Source: Fimiplasma intestinipullorum (lineage in GTDB: Bacteria > Bacillota_I > Bacilli_A > Erysipelotrichales > Coprobacillaceae). From it: 64,000 nt of DNA. Of this stretch, positions 52,192-60,464 are shown piece after piece. The notes below the pieces were generated by a model. It was not told the DNA's origin and ran no database searches. It saw nothing but the letters and a program-made list of their open reading frames with translations. The stretch lies in the NCBI GenBank assembly GCA_018715065.1, contig DVMJ01000058.1:1-64000 (forward strand), in the 5' to 3' direction. The translations under genes were made by a program, and so were the position numbers. The stretch's first letter is position 1, and the number at the start of each line of letters is the position of its first letter.

Positions 52192-53592
52192 CTAATTAAA
52201 AATCTGATGATGAATCGGGGTCGTTGAAGCATCAATCGCCTTAAAAACATAACCCTGCTGCAAATAATAAACGATGAGTTCTTCCAATACCTCCACTGTC
52301 GCCTGATTTCCTGAACCATCATGAAGCAGCAGCATTAAATCGCCCTGAAGTTCTGTCTGCGCTTTCCCAGTCACTAAGATATCATTCGCATCATGTCCCA
52401 AGACCGCATCATCCACAGAGCTGTTCCAGTCAAAATACTGATAACCTTGCGCCTCTACTTCATTAGCCAGCTGACTCATGATCCCCTCATGATAGTGGCG
52501 ACTGACAATATTGCTTGAACCACCCGGAAAACGTATAAAGGTGGAAGGTGCGCCGGTCTGTTCCTGTACTACAGTCTGAATCTTTTCAAGATCCTGAAAA
52601 TAAGCTTCCATACTCTGATAAATCTGACTATATTGATGAGAGTAAGTGTGCAGTCCAATCGTATGTCCTTGCGCATAGGCTGACTGAATCTGTGAAGTAT
52701 AGTCCGGATTCATCCCCGTGACAAAAAAACTGGCTTTGACCCCATAGCGATCTAAGATACGCAGCACATCCTGAGTATGCTGGCTGGGGCCATCATCAAA
52801 TGTCAGATAAACATAACGCGCATGCGCATGATCCTGGACGGGTATCACACGAATAGGAATCAGTGTCGTTGTCGTATTGCCGGAACGATCGCGCAGGGTG
52901 GCCTGAATCTCATAATCACCTAATTCGTAGATAGGATGCTCATCCAGCTCAGTAGTTAACTGTAGACTGGGATCGCAATCATCGAAAATTTCCAGACCAG
53001 GAAGACCCAATTTCAGACTTTGCCCTTGTTCAACTTCCAACCTTCCGTCAACTTCGATGGAAGGTGCCGTCGTGTCGATCATGATAAACGTGACTTCCTG
53101 CATGACGATCGTCTCATTGCCATACGCATCGGTCGCTTTGATATATACAGGATTGATCCCCCTGTGCCAATCTGGTTTTTCTAAAAAAGAGAATCGTACT
53201 TCCGAATGGTCCGTGTATCCTACAATGAGATCTTCTACCGTAACCACGCTTGGCCATAAGCGTGTCACATTTTGGGCCTGTACGACAGGCGGTGTCGTAT
53301 CCTTCACTTCCACTGTCAGTTTTTTAGTCTGCGCAAATAAAGAATAGACAACCTCATAGGATCCAGGCTGCACCACATTGACAGGATTTTCAATCACTAC
53401 AGGCGCAGTATATAAGCTATAGCCTAAAAACGCATCCGGATCAAAAGTTTCGCCTACTTCTATTTCCACGCTGTCTTCCAGCAGGACCAACGGTTTAAAA
53501 GCCAATGCTAAAATAGCAGACATCATGATCCCCATAGTCAATAAAATGATCCATTGCACGCCTTGATTTAATCTCGGTCTCATCTTAAACAC
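52192..53592 (-). CDS. Polysaccharide deacetylase with Ig-like domains (PgdA type)
   Basis: 466-residue envelope enzyme. TM anchor (about 13-33), two Ig-like DUF5011-type domains (about 40-98 and 172-250, DTTPP and DTTAP marks), then a NodB domain with the metal and catalytic motifs TFDDGP (264-269), HTYSH (315-319) and RFPGG (354-358), all intact. It probably N-deacetylates peptidoglycan GlcNAc, giving lysozyme resistance, though other polysaccharides are possible. AGAAAGGTG precedes the ATG. Confidence 0.92.
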   Translation of the reverse strand: MFKMRPRLNQGVQWIILLTMGIMMSAILALAFKPLVLLEDSVEIEVGETFDPDAFLGYSLYTAPVVIENPVNVVQPGSYEVVYSLFAQTKKLTVEVKDTTPPVVQAQNVTRLWPSVVTVEDLIVGYTDHSEVRFSFLEKPDWHRGINPVYIKATDAYGNETIVMQEVTFIMIDTTAPSIEVDGRLEVEQGQSLKLGLPGLEIFDDCDPSLQLTTELDEHPIYELGDYEIQATLRDRSGNTTTTLIPIRVIPVQDHAHARYVYLTFDDGPSQHTQDVLRILDRYGVKASFFVTGMNPDYTSQIQSAYAQGHTIGLHTYSHQYSQIYQSMEAYFQDLEKIQTVVQEQTGAPSTFIRFPGGSSNIVSRHYHEGIMSQLANEVEAQGYQYFDWNSSVDDAVLGHDANDILVTGKAQTELQGDLMLLLHDGSGNQATVEVLEELIVYYLQQGYVFKAIDASTTPIHHQIFN

Positions 53593-53759
53593 CTTTCTTT
53601 CTACTTAGTTGTAGTTTGTGTTGTTTTTAGCCAATTATACCTGACTTTCTTTAAAATTTTGTTTAAGTACTAAAAGTACAAAATCACTTTTCAAAAGACG
53701 CTAAATGCGCTAGAATAGGAAATAAGCGATGTAACATACATCATACGAGGAGGATTGTT

Positions 53760-54257
53760 ATGAAAGAGAATCAGGAATTAAAACTGGTTGAGCTGCTTTC
53801 CAAAAACGCACATCTATCCTCATCCGACTTGGCGATGGCCTTGAACGAGGATGAAAAAGATGTCGTTCAAACAGTAGCTAGACTAGAAAAAGAAGGTGTC
53901 CTATTAGGTTACCACACCTTAGTTAATTGGGATAAGACCAAAGCGGAGCGGGTCGTAGCGATGATTCAGGTCAACGTATCTCCCGAAAGAGAATTCGGTT
54001 ATGATCGGATTGCGCGCAGCATCTATCAGTATCCGGAAGTCGATACGATGTATCTGATGAGTGGAACCAGCGAATTTATCGTGATGGTTCATGGACGGAC
54101 CATGCAGGAAATTGCACATTTTGTAGGCAGTAAGCTGGCTTGCATTCCGGCAGTGACGGGCACCAGCACCTCTTTCCTGCTCAAGCAATATAAGGTTAGC
54201 GGTGAAATTTTTGACGATCTGAAAACTGAAGAAGAAAGGCTTTTAGTGACGCCATAA
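53760..54257 (+). CDS. Lrp/AsnC-family transcriptional regulator
   Basis: 165 residues: N-terminal winged helix (LKLVELLSKNAHLSSSDLA) and C-terminal RAM/AsnC ligand-binding domain (about 70-150) with TMYLMSGTSEFIVMV, expected to sense an amino acid. GAGGAGG precedes the ATG. It overlaps the aminotransferase gene by one base (TAATG), so it very likely controls that gene. Such Lrp-aminotransferase pairs are common in Firmicutes. Confidence 0.9.
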   Translation: MKENQELKLVELLSKNAHLSSSDLAMALNEDEKDVVQTVARLEKEGVLLGYHTLVNWDKTKAERVVAMIQVNVSPEREFGYDRIARSIYQYPEVDTMYLMSGTSEFIVMVHGRTMQEIAHFVGSKLACIPAVTGTSTSFLLKQYKVSGEIFDDLKTEEERLLVTP

Positions 54258-55423
54258 TGGACTTAGAAAAAGCCTTGAACCAAACCGTCAAAGATCTACC
54301 GCCTAGTGGTATTCGTCGCTTCTTCGATCTGGCCGCAGAAATGGATGATGTCATCTCCCTTGGTGTAGGTGAGCCTGATTTTGACACACCATGGCATATT
54401 CGTGAAGCGGGAATCCATTCTATCGAACAGGGCAAGACATTCTACACACCGAATCGTGGATTGACTAGCCTGCGTAAAGAAATCTGCGCTTACCAAAAAC
54501 GTCGTTTTAACCTTGCATACGACCCTGAAAAAAATGTGATCGTCACAGTAGGTGGGAGTGAGGCCATCGATATTTGTCTACGTGCGATCATTGAAGAAGG
54601 TGACGAAGTCATCATGATGTCGCCTGGCTATGTCGCTTATGAACCCGGCATCCGCCTGGCAAAAGGAAAACCGGTACTCGTTGAATTAAAACAGGAAAAC
54701 CAGTTTAAGCTCACGGCCGATGAACTAGCAGCGGCCATTACGCCTAAAACCAAAGCGATCCTGCTGAACTACCCATCCAATCCGACAGGTGGTGTGATGA
54801 CCTATGAAGACTATGCTAAGATCGTCCCACTGATCAAAGAACATGAGCTCTTAGTCATCAGTGATGAGATCTATGCCGAATTAAGCTATGATGTTCCTTT
54901 CTGTTCACCTGCGAACTTTCCGGAAATCAAAGATCAATGCATCGTCATCAGCGGATTTTCAAAAGCGTTTGCCATGACAGGCTGGCGTTTAGGTTACCTG
55001 CTGGCACATGAAACCTTATGTGAACAGATGAATAAGATCCATCAATATGTGATCATGTCTGCACCAACAGCTGCCCAATATGCGGCTATCGAAGCGATGC
55101 GTCACGGGGATACAGACGTTGAGATCATGCGTCAATCCTACCAGATGCGCCGCAATTTCATTGTGAATGGCTTCAATCAGCTTGGCTTAGAGACTTTCAT
55201 GCCGCAAGGCGCTTTCTATATTTTTCCTTGCATCAAATCTACGGGCATGAATTCAGAAGAATTCTGCGAAAAACTATTGGCCAGTCAGCGTGTTGCCTGC
55301 GTTCCAGGCTCTGCTTTTGGTAAAGCTGGCGATGGTTACATTCGTGTTTCCTATGCTTACAGCATCGAGCAGATCAAAGAAGCCCTCGAACGAATCAAAG
55401 CTTTCCTCGACACTTTAAAATGA
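54257..55423 (+). CDS. PLP-dependent class I/II aminotransferase
   Basis: 388-residue fold-type I aminotransferase, near PatA/AspC-like enzymes. NYPSNPTGG binds the substrate carboxylate region and SGFSKAFAMTGWRLGY contains the PLP lysine. GEPDFDTP near the N-terminus is typical. The amino acid used is not determined; the coupled Lrp regulator suggests an amino-acid-responsive role, perhaps in alanine or aromatic metabolism. It overlaps the next gene by 4 nt. Confidence 0.92.
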   Translation: MDLEKALNQTVKDLPPSGIRRFFDLAAEMDDVISLGVGEPDFDTPWHIREAGIHSIEQGKTFYTPNRGLTSLRKEICAYQKRRFNLAYDPEKNVIVTVGGSEAIDICLRAIIEEGDEVIMMSPGYVAYEPGIRLAKGKPVLVELKQENQFKLTADELAAAITPKTKAILLNYPSNPTGGVMTYEDYAKIVPLIKEHELLVISDEIYAELSYDVPFCSPANFPEIKDQCIVISGFSKAFAMTGWRLGYLLAHETLCEQMNKIHQYVIMSAPTAAQYAAIEAMRHGDTDVEIMRQSYQMRRNFIVNGFNQLGLETFMPQGAFYIFPCIKSTGMNSEEFCEKLLASQRVACVPGSAFGKAGDGYIRVSYAYSIEQIKEALERIKAFLDTLK

Positions 55424-56091
55424 AAAAAATCGCGCTGATCCTCTGGGTCTGTCTTTGTCTCTGGCTGACTCCGCTGCATGCTTTTGCTAGAGCTGGCGGC
55501 GAAGGGAACAGCGGTTCTGGAGGCGGGGGCAGCAGCAGTCATTCAACGCGGCATTCGTCCAGTGCGCGACGCATGCATCCGGCAGCCAGTACGATCATAA
55601 CCATCAGCGCCTTTAGTCTGATTGCATTATCAAAACGCTACCGTGAGATTGGTCCGGCCTTAAAGAAGCATCGTCAAATCAAAAATCAGCTGCCTGTTGA
55701 TTCACATCAGCTGGATGACCAGGTCAAAGAAGCCTATTTTGCTTTACAGAATGGCTGGGCCCAGCAAAATTTGGAAGCTATGCGGCCCTATCTGTCCCCT
55801 TCGCTTTATACGCAATGGGAAGGAAAACTGAGCTGGATGAAGATGCGTCATGAAAAAAATGTTCTTTTGGACATTGAACTCAAACATGCCATCAGCTGCC
55901 GTGTCGAACAGGATGCTGTTTATTATCTCATCGAAGGCAAGATGATCGATTATACCTTAAATGATACGTCGCAGGAATTGATTGAAGGATCCTACAAACC
56001 TTCACGCTTCATTGAATACTGGAAAATGGTTCCTCAAGATGGCCGTTATGTGCTTGATGAAATATGGCAGCAGGACGAATTTCGTCCTTAA
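55420..56091 (+). CDS. Tim44-like domain exported protein
   Basis: 223 residues with a signal peptide ending near HAFA, a Gly/Ser/His-rich linker (GSGGGGSSSHS), a hydrophobic helix (about 50-68) and a Tim44-like domain (about 95-223; FALQNGWAQQNLEAMRPYLS). The Tim44-like fold in bacteria occurs in membrane-associated proteins of unclear role. Its ATG overlaps the aminotransferase stop (ATGA). Confidence 0.8.
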   Translation: MKKIALILWVCLCLWLTPLHAFARAGGEGNSGSGGGGSSSHSTRHSSSARRMHPAASTIITISAFSLIALSKRYREIGPALKKHRQIKNQLPVDSHQLDDQVKEAYFALQNGWAQQNLEAMRPYLSPSLYTQWEGKLSWMKMRHEKNVLLDIELKHAISCRVEQDAVYYLIEGKMIDYTLNDTSQELIEGSYKPSRFIEYWKMVPQDGRYVLDEIWQQDEFRP

Positions 56092-56117
56092 AACACACGT
56101 CAAAGGAGAGAAGAAAC

Positions 56118-56579
56118 ATGCTAACCATTAGTGATACGTTACGTTTGCGTCCCTATGACGGCAAGCACGATTTTGCGCTGGCCTGGTATCAGGATCCAGA
56201 ACTCGTCTATCTGGTAGACGGTATCAAAGAACCGTATACGAAAGAAAAATTAGATCGCATGTACCATTATCTCAATACGCATGGTGAGCTCTATTTTATT
56301 GAAATGAAGATCGACGGCCAGTTTCAGCCTGTGGGTGATGTCACCTTAATGAAGGAAGATCTGCCCATCGTGATCGGTGTCAAAGACTGCCAGCATCAGG
56401 GGCTCGGTCGTCAGGTCGTGCGCGCGCTCATGGAAAAAGCCAGAACGGCACACTTTGATCATCTAGGTGTGGACTGCATCTATTTTTATAACCTGCCTAG
56501 TCAAAAATTATTTGAAGGACTGGGATTCAAACGTATTCAAACAACATCCAAAGGATATCGTTACCGTTATGATTTTTAA
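56118..56579 (+). CDS. GNAT-family N-acetyltransferase
   Basis: 153 residues. It begins LTISDTLRLRPY, with the acetyl-CoA loop in DCQHQGLGRQVVRAL and a final KLFEGLGFKRI, the usual GNAT order for small-molecule or protein acetylation. ATG 56118 follows AAAGGAGAG; the longer reading overlaps the Tim44 gene and is rejected. Substrate unknown. Probably the last gene of the Lrp-aminotransferase-Tim44 operon. Confidence 0.85.
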   Translation: MLTISDTLRLRPYDGKHDFALAWYQDPELVYLVDGIKEPYTKEKLDRMYHYLNTHGELYFIEMKIDGQFQPVGDVTLMKEDLPIVIGVKDCQHQGLGRQVVRALMEKARTAHFDHLGVDCIYFYNLPSQKLFEGLGFKRIQTTSKGYRYRYDF

Positions 56580-56608
56580 GAAAGCTGTTTATCGGCTTTC
56601 TTTTTTTT
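56580..56608 (+). terminator. Terminator after the GNAT gene
   Basis: GAAAGC/GCTTTC stem (56580-56585, 56595-56600) followed by T8. Confidence 0.85.
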
Positions 56609-56633
56609 GCATATCATAGATGAGGTGATTGGT

Positions 56634-56726
56634 ATGCGTTATCTTTGGCATCGAGTGTTGAGCTGTGCCAACATTCTGCTTGCTACGGGCATTTTTGTCC
56701 TTATTTTGAAGATTTGGTTTGAATAA
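56634..56726 (+). CDS. 30-residue single-TM small protein (candidate)
   Basis: A short ORF with a good ribosome site (GAGGTGATTGG, 3-8 nt before ATG). The product begins MRYLWHRVLS, continues as one hydrophobic helix and ends KIWFE. It lies between a terminator and the cre/promoter of the EF-G-like gene and has no clear promoter of its own. No family recognised. Small membrane regulator or chance ORF are both possible. Confidence 0.45.
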   Translation: MRYLWHRVLSCANILLATGIFVLILKIWFE

Positions 56727-56730
56727 TTTT

Positions 56731-56745
56731 ATGAAAGCGTTTGCT
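56731..56745 (+). promoter_or_regulatory. cre-like CcpA site upstream of the EF-G-like gene
   Basis: ATGAAAGCGTTTGCT fits the cre consensus WTGNAANCGNWNNCW at every fixed position. It overlaps the -35, so binding should repress. Confidence 0.65.
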
Positions 56746-56768
56746 TTATTAAAAAACTGTGCTACAAT
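56741..56768 (+). promoter_or_regulatory. Promoter of the EF-G-like gene
   Basis: TTGCTT (56741-56746), 16-bp spacer, extended -10 TGC-TACAAT (TACAAT 56763-56768). Confidence 0.7.
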
Positions 56769-56816
56769 GATTATAACAACTGAGTAAGATTCTAAGCAAA
56801 AGGGAGCGTGATGTAT

Positions 56817-58886
56817 ATGAGAACTTATCAGTCTACCGAAATAGGAAATGTCGTTGTCCTTGGTCATGCTGGCTGTGGGAAAACCAGTGTGATCGAAGCG
56901 ATGCTTTATCGTTCCGGCGGGTCGAACCGTTTAGGCAAGATTGCCGATGGGACAACGACAAGCGATTATGATGCAGAAGAAATGAAGCGCAAAGTATCCA
57001 TCAATGGTACAGTCATCCCAATGGAATGGGAAAACTGTAAGATCAATATCCTGGATACACCGGGCTACTTCGATTTCGTTGGTGAAGTCAGACAGGCACT
57101 GAAAGTGGCCGATTCTGCTTTGATCATCGTTCCAGCTACTCAGGGCATCGATGTCGGTACCGAGATTGCCTGGGAGAATGCCAAACATCTGCCAAAGATC
57201 ATTTTTATCAATGGTTTAGATGAACGGAATGCTTCATTTGATCAGAAACTGGCAGAGCTGAAAGAAAAATTCGGCAAGACGATTGCCCCTATTCAGGTTC
57301 CAATCATGGAAAATGGTAAGATGGTCGGCTATGTCAATGTCGCTAAAATGGAGGGTCGGCGTTTCAATGGTGAATGGACCGAAGAAATTCCGATTCCTGA
57401 AGAGATGATGGATGAAGTTCGTCCAGTGCGTGAAATGATCCTAGAAGCCGTCGCAGAAACAAGTGATGAACTGCTTGATAAGTTTATGAACGGTGAAGAA
57501 TTCACGCGTGAAGAAATATCCTGGGCCTTGCGCAAAGGTGTTTTAAATAATGAATTAGTTCCTGTATTATGTGGTACCCAGAATATCGGTATCCAGATTA
57601 TCTTAAACTCTATCGTTGCTTTCTTCCCAGCCGCAGCGGATACGGTTAACTCATTTATCGTTAAACATGTCAACACAGACGAAGAAGATATCATCGGTTA
57701 TAATGAAGCCCTCGCACCATCCTGCTTTGTCTTTAAGACCGTAGCAGATCCATTTGTCGGTAAAATTTCTCTATTTAAAGTTTGCACCGGCGTGATCAAA
57801 GCGGGTATGCCATTGTACAATACAAAAAAAGGTGAAATAGAAAAACCAAATAAGCTCTATATGATGAAGGGCAAAGACCTGGTGGAAGTTGAAGAACTCC
57901 ATGCCGGCGATATCGGCGCTTTCTCTAAATTACAGTTCACTTCAACAAATGATACACTTTGTCAGGAAAACGATCCTGTTTTATATGAAGATATCGTTTA
58001 TCCGCATCCTTATTATACCAAAGCGATCCAAGCTTTAAGTAAAGGGAATGAAGATAAGATCTCTAATGCAATCAATAAGCTCTTAGAAGAAGACCAGACA
58101 CTGCGCTTTGAGACCCATCCAGAAACCAAGCAGCAGCTCTTATCCGGTATCGGTGATCAGCACTTGGATATTACCTTATCTAAACTGAAATCCAAATTCA
58201 AGATTGAAATTGGTCTGACAGATCCAAAACTGCCATATCGTGAAACCATCCGTGGTAAAGCACAGGTACGCGGTAAGCATAAAAAACAATCCGGCGGCCA
58301 TGGTCAATACGGTGATGTTGAAATCATTTTTGAACCATCCGGAGATCTTTCAAAAACGTATGTTTTTGAAGAAAAAATCTTCGGTGGGGCTGTGCCAAAA
58401 TCCTATTTCCCTGCGGTCGAAAAAGGACTCGCTGAATGCTGCCAGAAAGGAGTATTAGCGGGTTATCCGATGGTGGGTGTCAAGGCTACTCTGGTCGACG
58501 GCTCCTACCATGATGTCGATTCCAGTGAAATGGCCTTCAAGCTGGCAACCGCAATTGCTTATAAAGAAGGTATTCCTAAAGCCAAACCTGTGATCTTAGA
58601 GCCTATCATGTCCTGCAAGGTCACTGTTCCAGAAAGCTACACCGGTGACATCATGGGTGACTTCAATAAACGTCGAGCACGTGTCATGGGTGTTGAACCC
58701 ATCGAAGGGACGGATCAATGCGTTATCGAAGCCGAAGCCCCTCAGGCAAATATGATGAACTACCCTATTGATCTGCGCTCAATGACGCAAGGACGTGGTA
58801 ACTTCGATATGGAATTTGTAAGATATGAACAAGTGCCATCGGATGTTCAAAACCAGATCATTCAAAAAGCAAAAGAAGAAGCCTGA
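56817..58886 (+). CDS. EF-G-like translation GTPase paralogue
   Basis: 689 residues with EF-G domain order I to V. G1 is GHAGCGKTS (16-24) and G3 DTPGYFDF; the G4 motif is NGLD instead of NKxD, a mark of the EF-G-like (non-FusA) group. Domain IV shows GGHGQYGDVEI and domain V PVILEPIMSCKVTVPE. Members may act in translocation under particular conditions or ribosome recycling; the function here is unknown. Three in-frame starts are close; ATG 56817 fits the family. Possible CcpA control at 56731. Confidence 0.88.
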   Translation: MRTYQSTEIGNVVVLGHAGCGKTSVIEAMLYRSGGSNRLGKIADGTTTSDYDAEEMKRKVSINGTVIPMEWENCKINILDTPGYFDFVGEVRQALKVADSALIIVPATQGIDVGTEIAWENAKHLPKIIFINGLDERNASFDQKLAELKEKFGKTIAPIQVPIMENGKMVGYVNVAKMEGRRFNGEWTEEIPIPEEMMDEVRPVREMILEAVAETSDELLDKFMNGEEFTREEISWALRKGVLNNELVPVLCGTQNIGIQIILNSIVAFFPAAADTVNSFIVKHVNTDEEDIIGYNEALAPSCFVFKTVADPFVGKISLFKVCTGVIKAGMPLYNTKKGEIEKPNKLYMMKGKDLVEVEELHAGDIGAFSKLQFTSTNDTLCQENDPVLYEDIVYPHPYYTKAIQALSKGNEDKISNAINKLLEEDQTLRFETHPETKQQLLSGIGDQHLDITLSKLKSKFKIEIGLTDPKLPYRETIRGKAQVRGKHKKQSGGHGQYGDVEIIFEPSGDLSKTYVFEEKIFGGAVPKSYFPAVEKGLAECCQKGVLAGYPMVGVKATLVDGSYHDVDSSEMAFKLATAIAYKEGIPKAKPVILEPIMSCKVTVPESYTGDIMGDFNKRRARVMGVEPIEGTDQCVIEAEAPQANMMNYPIDLRSMTQGRGNFDMEFVRYEQVPSDVQNQIIQKAKEEA

Positions 58887-58903
58887 TCCGCTTCTTCTTT
58901 TTT
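58874..58903 (+). terminator. Terminator of the EF-G-like gene
   Basis: AGAAGAAGC/GCTTCTTCT stem (58874-58882, 58890-58898) with T6; the stop lies in the loop. Confidence 0.9.
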
Positions 58904-59054
58904 CTAATCTTCAACTCACACATTTTTAAAAAAGGTATTCAATGTTCTATATGGTATTCACATGTATTTCCATTTGATGCTGTAAAGTTTTTTCATCCTC
59001 CAAAAGCGATTTCAGTATTCGTCCAATCATTGAATAATACAAAAGAAGGTAAAA

Positions 59055-60111
59055 ATGGCTTTTCCAGAAGATTTTTTTGGGAGCGGGGGCATCCGCAGCC
59101 AATCAATACGAAGGCGCATGGAACAAGGATAGCAGAGGACCAAGCATCTTTGATGCTGCCACAGCCGGGTCCGCCACGAAACCTAGACAATATCATGATC
59201 ACATTCATGAAAATATCTATTCCCCTAATCAGACAGCAACAGACTTTGATCATCATTACAAAGAAGATATCGCCCTGATGGCCGAGATGGGATTCAAAGT
59301 TTTTCGTCTATCCATCACCTGGTCATGTATCTTTCCTATGGGCGATGAGACGATACCAAATGAAAAGGGCCTAGCCTTATATGATCGTGTTTTTGACGAG
59401 TGTGCTAAATATGGCTTCGAACTATTAGTAACGATTTCTCATTATGAGACTCGGCTGCATCTGACTAACACCTATCATGGCTGGTACTCCAGAAAGCTGG
59501 TTGATTTCTACTATCATTTCTGTGAAGTGGTTTTTGAACGATATCAGCATAAAGTCAAATACTGGCTGACTTTCAATGAGATCAACTGTATCACTTCCGT
59601 ATATGGCTGGTGCCATCCGCCCTGTCGAAGGAATCTCGCTTGAATAGCTGACCTACCAGGGGGCGCATCACCAATTTGTCGCCAGTGCGAAAGCCGTACC
59701 TGACCGCCACCGATTGGGGTGTAGAGATCAATCCGGATGAACTCCGCTATTTCTTAAATGAACTTTACGATCGTTATCAGCTGCCGTTGATGATTGTTGA
59801 AAACGGACTGGGAGCTAAGGATACCTTAACAGAAGATCATAAGGTACACGATGCTTATCGTATCACTTACTTAAGAGAACATATCAAAGCCGTGAAACAG
59901 GCCATTGAAGAAGACGGTGTCAACGTGATCGGTTATACCAGCTGGGATGTATTGATTGTATCAGTGCAGGAACAGGCGAAATGAAAAAAGAGATGGATAT
60001 GTCTATGTTGATCGGGATGATGAAGGCAACGACACCTTAAAGCGTTATAAAAAGGGCAGTTTTTACTGGTACCAGAAAGTCATTGCTTCCAACGGAGAAG
60101 ATCTCTCTTGA
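59055..60111 (+). pseudogene. Decayed GH1 (6-phospho-)beta-glucosidase
   Basis: Remnant of a GH1 gene. After ATG 59055 (MAFPED) the frame shifts near 59070 to reach GAGASAANQYEGAW. The TFNEIN acid/base region is kept (about 59571-59588), then a frameshift near 59600 leads into EGISLE, an in-frame stop (59644), and YQGAHHQFVASAKAV. About 500 bp of the centre is missing. The end retains TATDWGVEINP, the nucleophile motif VENGLG and GYTSWD, then further frameshifts before SNGEDLS. An intact GH1 gene lies on the other strand 350 bp away. Confidence 0.9.
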
Positions 60112-60132
60112 TCCCGCCTGATGAAATCAGAC

Positions 60133-60172
60133 AAAAAGCCAGAAACACCGCAAAAGTGTGTACTGGCTTTTT
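60133..60172. terminator. Bidirectional terminator after the GH1 pseudogene
   Basis: AAAGCCAG/CTGGCTTT (60135-60142, 60163-60170) with an inner CAC/GTG; T runs on both strands. Confidence 0.82.
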
Positions 60173-60190
60173 CGTTTGTGTCCCTTTTTC

Positions 60191-60364
60191 TTAGATACCC
60201 TTGATAGCCAGGTAGATGAAGAAAATGCCGCAGAATGCAATCATGCCTACCCCAAATCCCATCAAAGCAAGATCCGACTTGGCATAATGACGATTTTTAA
60301 ATAAGATCCAAACAAACCCGATGACAAAGATCCACGAAACGATCCCCATTATCCAAGGATACAT
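60191..60364 (-). CDS. 57-residue membrane protein with two TM helices
   Basis: Begins MYPWIMGIVSWIFV; helix one spans about 3-21, a basic loop FKNRHYAKSD follows, and helix two about 33-53. TAGGTGATTTTGC precedes the ATG, and a TATAAT lies about 45 bp upstream (minus strand). It ends at the bidirectional terminator. Not recognised; it resembles small uncharacterised Firmicute membrane proteins. Confidence 0.72.
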   Translation of the reverse strand: MYPWIMGIVSWIFVIGFVWILFKNRHYAKSDLALMGFGVGMIAFCGIFFIYLAIKGI

Positions 60365-60441
60365 GCAAAATCACCTAACCCTTTCTTATGTATTGCTGAT
60401 TTTATTATACATGAAAAAGATAAAAATAACATCCTTTATAC

Positions 60442-60464
60442 AAAAAAAGGGCACATTGCCCTTT
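60442..60464 (-). terminator. Terminator of the intact GH1 gene
   Basis: AAAGGGCA/TGCCCTTT stem with a short loop, T7, overlapping the gene stop. Confidence 0.9.
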
